In this document: positions 58,375 through 64,000 of the stretch, one piece after another | Layout: the number at the start of each line of letters is the position of its first letter | Numbering within the stretch: the first letter of the stretch is position 1 | Source: Metellina segmentata | Lineage: Eukaryota > Arthropoda > Arachnida > Araneae > Tetragnathidae | Direction of reading: 5' to 3' | DNA: 64,000 bases | Assembly (NCBI GenBank): GCA_947359465.1 | Contig: OX375876.1 | Span: forward strand, 84,528,359-84,592,358 | Notes under the pieces: model-generated | Told to the model about the DNA's origin: nothing | What the model saw: the letters and a program-made list of their open reading frames with translations, nothing else | Databases searched by the model: none | Position numbers and translations under genes: made by a program

Positions 58375-58475
58375 CTCAGTGAGTTTGCTCACTTCTCTAG
58401 CAACCTGCAAATTGTTAGCGGCCTAGGTTCAATTCTTTTTTAACATACCTTGGATGTATTTCTCTCTTCGGTGTA
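58375..58475 (+). repeat. SINE family A, head half
   Basis: TCTCTAGCAACCTGCAAATTG, then CCTAGGTTCAATTC (B box), then TTTCTCTCTTCGGTGT match the first half of family A. The copy breaks off at about 58475 and continues at about 58985. Confidence 0.7.
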
Positions 58476-58984
58476 TTCTCCTAGGTGCAGAATTATATTC
58501 AGTGTTCTGCAACACAATTCCAAGCAATTGCAATTGTTCTACAGGCATTTTGTCCAAATTTTGAAAACTGTAGTAAAATAAAAATAAAAAATAAAAAAAA
58601 ACGGACGTAAAACACAATTATCGGCTAAATATGTATTACATCTTTATAATAAAACACCAAAAATAATTAACTTACTTTATTTAAAACCAAGGTATACTTT
58701 CAGAATTTGCAATTCTACTGATAACTTTTGAAGTTAAATATTTTGTCATGGACATAGAAGATGTGTTATTTATAAAGTGTATGTGGTAATTTGGGAAGGG
58801 TGAAGGGAGATTGTTCCGTAGCTAGAAAAGAAAAAAAGAGTGTACCAAGGAGCTTGCTTTACACTGCAGAACATCGTAACTTATAACTAAAAAAATCGGC
58901 CTAAATTGTGATAAAATTAAGGAAAAATTGTTCTGCAAAGACTTTGTATGTTCTGCGACATACGTCGCAGTTTTAAGCATTTCT
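58476..58984. other. About 510 bp inserted into a family A SINE
   Basis: This DNA lies between the two halves of one SINE copy, so it must have arrived later. It contains an A-rich stretch (AAATAAAAATAAAAAATAAA near 58575) followed by ACGGACGTAAAACAC. No coding frame, inverted ends or certain target duplication were identified. It is an unclassified insertion. Confidence 0.55.
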
Positions 58985-59075
58985 GCTGTCAGTGAAACAT
59001 TCCATGTGTGTATTACTTGACGTGTTCTGTCTTGAGTTTGTATTGTTCATATGCGCCATAAAACCCAATCAAGCA
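58985..59075 (+). repeat. SINE family A, tail half
   Basis: TGTCAGTGAAACATTCCATG (compare TGTCAATAAAACTTTCCTTG at 29980), GTATTACTTGACGTGTTCTG and the end ATGCGCCATAAAACCCAATC complete the copy begun at 58375. Confidence 0.72.
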
Positions 59076-60017
59076 ACCTCTCATATTATTAATTTATTCT
59101 TACTCTGGCAGGTGATAGTGAAGTAAAAGCGTTTTCAACCAAACAGATCACCGAACAAGATTAAGAAAAACGGATTGGTTGTAACCTCCAATTTTTTAAT
59201 AAGGTTCTGGTCTTCTAAGTAGCCCTCATGTAGCAAAAACATTAACTGTAGATAAACATGTCAAATAGAATTTTGAAATATTCCATTACATCCAACGTAT
59301 TTTCGAAAAGTGATATTATAAAGTAAAAAATGTGGCAATGGTTCCATTTCTGTGAAAGTTTTTTTTTATCCAAGAGATGTTTTAATATATTGTAGTTATT
59401 TTTAAGCAACATACATTTGAATCATATGAGAGGATGTGTAAATAGAATAAAATAAAACGTCCAGAGGAAACAAGGCGGAACTTATCTTTTTGTCACCCTT
59501 TTGGCTAAAATGTCGAAATCTTCTACCCATATTCCCGATCTCATCATAAAAAACTAAGACATATTTTCGTGATTTTCCCAAACCGTTTTTGACCTGTTAA
59601 ATTATTTTTTTTGTGTTGTATCTTAATTTATTAAACACCATCAACATTAACTTATATGCAGTTTTTGTACAATTAAAAAATATTTGTCAAATAAAAATCT
59701 TAAATATATATTTTTCCCCCGAAAAATATGCTACTATGAAATGGATTTTCAATTATTCGCAAACAAATCAGATGGAAAGGTTTTATTTGCGCTATCCAAC
59801 ACTCTCACATAATGCATATAAGGGTTACCTTAAAATGTACATAGTTTATTCCTATAGCGGTGATGTCTGGTGTTAAATTGGGCGTTGACCAATCTTCTAT
59901 CATATATATATATTTGGAATTTATTCTTTGGAATTTTTATTGGTGAAGGGGGGGGGGAGCGGGGGAGCTCAAATCGTATTTGAAAACATGCCAAGTCATA
60001 TTCTTTGCTAATTTTAG
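59076..60017. other. AT-rich DNA; G10 run at 59948
   Basis: An 87-codon frame at 59613-59876 has no known domain. A G-rich tract GGGGGGGGGGAGCGGGGGAG (59948-59967) could form a G-quadruplex-like structure on the plus strand. Confidence 0.45.
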
Positions 60018-60200
60018 TAGGTAGTTCAATTCACGTCGCATTGGAGCAACACAGCGGGCTACCGAAAAGAAAGATTCGTGGTCAGCACCTCGTAATTTGA
60101 TTCACGATCAGATGACGAAGTCAACATCTAAGCTAACACCCCATTCTCCACTTTCACGCCCGGTCGCTGTCGTTGTAACGTGTATGTGCTGTGATGTTCT
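60018..60200 (-). repeat. SINE-like repeat, family T (minus strand)
   Basis: On the minus strand GTCATCTGATCGTG, AATTACGAGGTGCTGACC, GTGTTGCTCCAATGCGACG and TGAACTACCTAC give the family T core and tail. The head is not preserved. Confidence 0.7.
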
Positions 60201-61504
60201 TAAAATAAAAATCTTCCTTCTGATTACGTCAACTTCAACACCAAATGACTTGAAATTTAATGTCCGAGGTTAAATATTGATATGAATTGAGAATTGGGAA
60301 CGAAAGTTCTGCGTTTTCATTGGAAATTATGAAGTTTATGCACAATTTCATATGAAGACACAGAAATTTTATACAGATTAATTTACACATTATTCCTCAT
60401 TGAATGGTACCTTTAAATTTGTTCTACTATGAACGACATGCGTATTAAAGATAGGAATTGGATTATTTCTCTGCAGCAGTACATTTCATTTTTAGACCTA
60501 ATTTTTTATATTTCTTTTCATCAATGTTTGAAATATGTAGTTGTTATTGGATCTCCTTTGTAAATAAATATTTAATTTGGGGAAGCAAAATTTCTTTAAT
60601 ACTTTTAATTAAATAAACCTTTAATTGCACCGTATTTACCAAAAATTTGTAGGAATCACATTTTTATTTTAATGTTCTTTCTTCAATCAATAACACAATT
60701 AATTTTTGTTTTGAAATAATGTCAATTTATTTCAAATGTCTTATGACGTTAAATAATTAATTTTGTTTCAACGTTTACTTTTATTAAAGTATGCTTACGC
60801 ACAAAAAAAAAAACGTTGAATGAGAACTGTTGTGAAATATTTTTACTGAAAACAAAACTATGTTAGTCAAATTTTACTACTTATTTATAATGATATACGC
60901 CTATTAACAAGCGCATCTTATTCCTTTTATGTGGAACTCAATTAGAATATTTTCGGAAATGTACTACAGAAAATGTATACGAGTAAACGGAAAACCATTA
61001 AACAACGAAAATCTTTGTGTAGAGAAAAAAATTTTGTTACCACTTTAGAACAGTTTATTGCCTTAAAAGTGCCACTTTCTATACTAAGGACCTTTTAAAA
61101 ATTACATGATCTATCAAGAACTAAAAATGCATTTTGATACATACACTGATCTCTTCAAAATATACCTTGTCTATGAATTTAAAACGAAATGAATGTTTCT
61201 GCTGGAATAATAAATAGAATTTTTAAAATTATTAAACCATTGAAGGTAAATTATATCAGGTAAAAATCGGTACAAATTTTAAACTGTCTACTATTTAAAA
61301 TTCAAACCTTGATTAAAAAAGTAAATTTTCAAATGTTTCATGGTAGCTTGTTGTTCTTGTACATGTTTGCACTGATAATAATCATAACCAAAAAAAAGTA
61401 TTTTTATAAGACAATTATTTGTCCTTAAAGAACTCGTCTGTTTATAAGTAGTAGTCGACCTTTCAACGATTATGTGATGTTTTTGGTCAAACGGTAGCAT
61501 TTTC
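60201..61504. other. AT-rich DNA, nothing recognised
   Basis: No feature recognised. The 5' limit of the LINE fragment that follows may lie a little inside this stretch. Confidence 0.5.
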
Positions 61505-61815
61505 AAGTTTGTAAAACAAGGGGACACAGAGGGCTTAAATTTCAATAGGGATAACAGAACAAGGGGCCATGGGTATAAATTGAATAAGACACATTTTAAT
61601 CGGGATTTAAGGAAAAACTACTACTTTAATAGGGTAATAGACAGTTGGAACGCGTTGCCAGAAAATATAGTTCATTCAAAGGGAGTGTACGAATTTAAGA
61701 CACAATTGGATAGTCAGTGGGAATTGGAGAATTCATAAACAAAGGACCAGCCTTGTTGGGCTTGAGCCTGTAGCTGGTCGTCAATATTTGTATTTGTATT
61801 TGTATTTGTATAACT
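61505..61815 (+). mobile_element. CR1/L2-like LINE, 5'-truncated copy 1
   Basis: A 78-codon open frame (61505-61738) ends in the C-terminal motif of CR1/L2-type reverse transcriptase proteins: DNRTRGHGYKLNK, then YYFNRVIDSWNALPENIV, then GVYEFKTQLDSQW before TAA. The 3' untranslated part (GGACCAGCCTTGTTGGGC, GTAGCTGGTCGTCAATATTT) leads into tandem ATTTGT units, the short-repeat tail typical of these families in place of poly(A). The frame is open over the whole fragment, so insertion is fairly young. The upstream reverse transcriptase domain is missing, as usual for 5'-truncated LINEs. Confidence 0.85.
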
Positions 61816-61935
61816 TGATTTATGAACTATGTTAGGTAATATAATCGCAAACAGAAATTTCTTAAATTATATTATATTGCTACCATATTTCAATGCAAAA
61901 TGTAATTATAATAATATAAATAAAATAATTAATAT
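61816..61935. other. Spacer between the two LINE copies
   Basis: 120 bp of AT-rich sequence with nothing recognised. Confidence 0.5.
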
Positions 61936-62130
61936 AAAAACTACTACTTTAATAGGGTAATAGACAGTTGGAACGCGTTGCCAGAAAATATAGTTAATTC
62001 AAAGGGAGTGTACGAATTTAAGACACAATTGGATAGTCAGTGGGAATTGGAGAATTCATAAACAAAGGACCAGCCTTGTTGGGCTTGAGCCTGTAGCTGG
62101 TCGTCAATATTTGTATTCGTATTTGTAATT
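61936..62130 (+). mobile_element. CR1/L2-like LINE, 5'-truncated copy 2
   Basis: The sequence from AAAAACTACTACTTTAATAG to the ATTTGTATTCGTATTTGTAA tail repeats copy 1 almost exactly. I noticed C/A in GTT(C/A)ATTC and a change in the tail. The 42-codon frame ends at TAA 62059-62061. Two independent insertions of the same active family, or a local duplication of copy 1, would both explain this. Confidence 0.85.
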
Positions 62131-64000
62131 TATTTTATGTTCAGAATAGGAAAATAAAAACAATCTGTTTATACTTATATATGTATATTTCCATGTTGTA
62201 GTCCAATATAATTTTTATTAAAGTGAAAAATAAATGTTTTGCCAAATGAATAAAGAATGTTTTCTTAACAAATTAATAATATTTTTTTTTGTTGCAAATC
62301 ATTCGTCACGTATGTTAAATAAATAAATAAAAAAATGAAAATAGCTAGAAATTTTTCTTAGAGTTATAGCTGTTTTAAGGAGCACTAAAAAAATGGTGAG
62401 CTGAGGGAGCGTGATAAAATATGCGAAACAAAGTAGAATTGATAGACAAATAAAAAGTACAAGCTATATCAGAGGAAGCAAAAATATTTCTAAAAACCAT
62501 TCATCATCATATAAAAGACTTCCATATCGTGCAATTCATCATTCTGACAAAACATAAATAAGAGAATGAATTGACGATCGAAACTAGAAATACCATTTAG
62601 AATGATCATTTTCATATATAAAAGAAATAAAAAATTGTTAACTGACGGAGATTTAAATCTTTTAATTTATAAAATGTGAATGGATCTTTTGCATAAATAA
62701 TTTTAATACACAAACTGATCAAAGAGAATAGGAAAATGTATTCTGAATATGTGTTAGTTCTATTTTATTTGGTTAAAATATGACGAAGTGTATTCGAAAA
62801 ACAATCACGCTTAAGGTTAAATATAGTGCGATAAACTTTTCTATGAGAAAAATTTCTTTTACATAAAAGAAATACAAAAATGTACGGATCTTGATGAAAA
62901 GTCGTACTAGGAATTTGCATGCACATTTTTATATTAAAAATGTATGTCCAAATTGAACAAATAATTAACAAATGCTTCAGTGAAGAGATGGTTCTTCCAA
63001 TTTTCATACCTATTGAATTGAATGCTTCCAAATTTTCTCTTTCGGTCTACGGAAATATTCTAGTGAATTTATTAATTACTGCAAATGTATTCACAGTGAA
63101 AACCTTCAATCTTATACATGTGGTATTCAATCTACACAGAAAAGATCTTCAATCATCATACATGCGGTACACAATATATTGAAAAGAATGCTGAAGATGG
63201 ATGTACAAATTATACTTATGTAACTCCTTCCTTTGTATATCATAAACAATTATTCTAAAGATTAAGAGGATATTTCTGGGTTCTTAAAACAAAAGTATTT
63301 CTATGCACCATTACTTTCGAACGAGTGATAATTAATTAAGTTCGTCCATTCAAATCGTAATTTTCAAAATGTAGTAGGTATCCAAATAGACTCTGGAATT
63401 TTAAAACATGTCTTTCCCTCTAATTTATTCACAATCCTTCGGTTTTTAAGTAATGGAACTGAATGAGCCTGAATCCTGTATTCGGTTGATTGTATACCGG
63501 ATTTAATTAATTATAAAGAACACACACAGACATAAATACTAGATTTTATAGTGACTATCTTTTTTGCTGCTATTTAAATATCCTCAAGCAATCCGTACTT
63601 GATCTAAATGTAAGTAAATTGTGTTTCTAAACAAGTTTCTAATATATTCCACCAAATAGACTTAAGACGATGTAAAAGAGCAAGTATTTTGAGCTTCTGG
63701 GTCACTTAATATTCATAAATAATTGAAAATAATCCTAGTAATTAATGCATAACGTACTATACATTTCAAACATCTTATTTTGATGTGTTTAGAGTTAGTT
63801 TTATGTTAATGACGCATGCATTAATAACAAATATATTTTCAATGAATTGGGGAAATGGTTCATTGTGTTTGTGGAAATTATATATCTTCTTACGGTAAAG
63901 ACGGTTCCATTCCTTTTCGTGGTCTGTTATTAGTTGTGCCTTTTAAAAAAACAAGCTGTCGATTTTAATCGTCTTTTAAAATTTCTAAATAGAGCTATGC
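62131..64000. other. AT desert to the end of the window
   Basis: No gene, RNA or mobile element was recognised. Overlapping frames of 87-88 codons at 62765-63182 on opposite strands show no domain. Confidence 0.5.

Noticed and set aside
1..64000. CRISPR arrays, bacterial operons, rRNA operons
   Set aside because: No regularly spaced short repeats with unique spacers, no ribosome-binding-site-linked gene runs and no rRNA blocks were seen; the window is eukaryotic in style.

Overview
This window looks like non-coding DNA (intergenic or intronic) from an AT-rich animal genome. Arthropod is likely and a spider or other arachnid is the best guess. That guess rests on genome style: tRNA-derived SINE-like repeats with a GCGCCATAAAACCCAA-type tail, Tc1-family DNA transposons, CR1/L2-like and Jockey/R1-like non-LTR fragments, and short GC-rich hairpin repeats in AT-rich DNA. 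No database comparison was possible. There is no bacterial-style gene organisation, no rRNA gene, no intact tRNA gene and no CRISPR array. No complete host protein gene could be recognised. Nearly all open frames are under 100 codons, and many begin only at GTG or TTG.

Layout. 1-8140: AT-rich DNA with a CA microsatellite, a SINE tail (3340), copy 1 of a GC-hairpin repeat (4960), a well-bounded 617-bp MITE with TTA target duplication (5535-6151) and a minus-strand non-LTR relic (7440-7770). 8140-8570: a CpG-rich block ending in a good splice donor (8571), the best candidate for a host promoter and first exon. 9500-18750: a SINE, a near full-length decayed Tc1 transposase on the minus strand (10535-11560) with a palindromic insertion, a 5S-rRNA-like segment (about 11800), a 63-bp minisatellite, copy 2 of the GC-hairpin repeat (15708-16361) carrying a histone-type 3' stem-loop, an unexplained Cys/Lys-rich open frame (16572-16829) and a TATA-associated short open region (18377-18735). 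18750-33700 is mostly an AT desert with one NRF1/YY1-like spot near 27250 and one SINE (29885).

33700-45900 is repeat-rich. It holds a 143-bp minisatellite with alternating subtypes inside a SINE-like copy, a duplicated 317-bp block into which a deleted Tc1 copy has jumped (38825-39639), a near-perfect 40-44-nt hairpin, a 155-bp tandem duplication with one mismatch, and a 556-bp Tc1 element with intact ends but a lost catalytic glutamate (44903-45458). 45900-64000 carries more SINE copies, another non-LTR relic beside a 2.5-kb tandem array (47660-50165) that ends against a GC-rich promoter-like block (50166-50470), an RNase-H-like relic (56035), a SINE split by about 510 bp of foreign sequence (58375-59075), and two almost identical 3' ends of a CR1/L2-like LINE with an open C-terminal frame and a TTTGTA tail (61505-62130).

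Taken together this is a record of transposon insertion, deletion and tandem amplification. The least expected signals are the histone-like stem-loop carried in a dispersed repeat, the minisatellite that seems to have grown from a SINE body, and the transposase relic containing a fresh-looking palindrome. No new biological system could be demonstrated.
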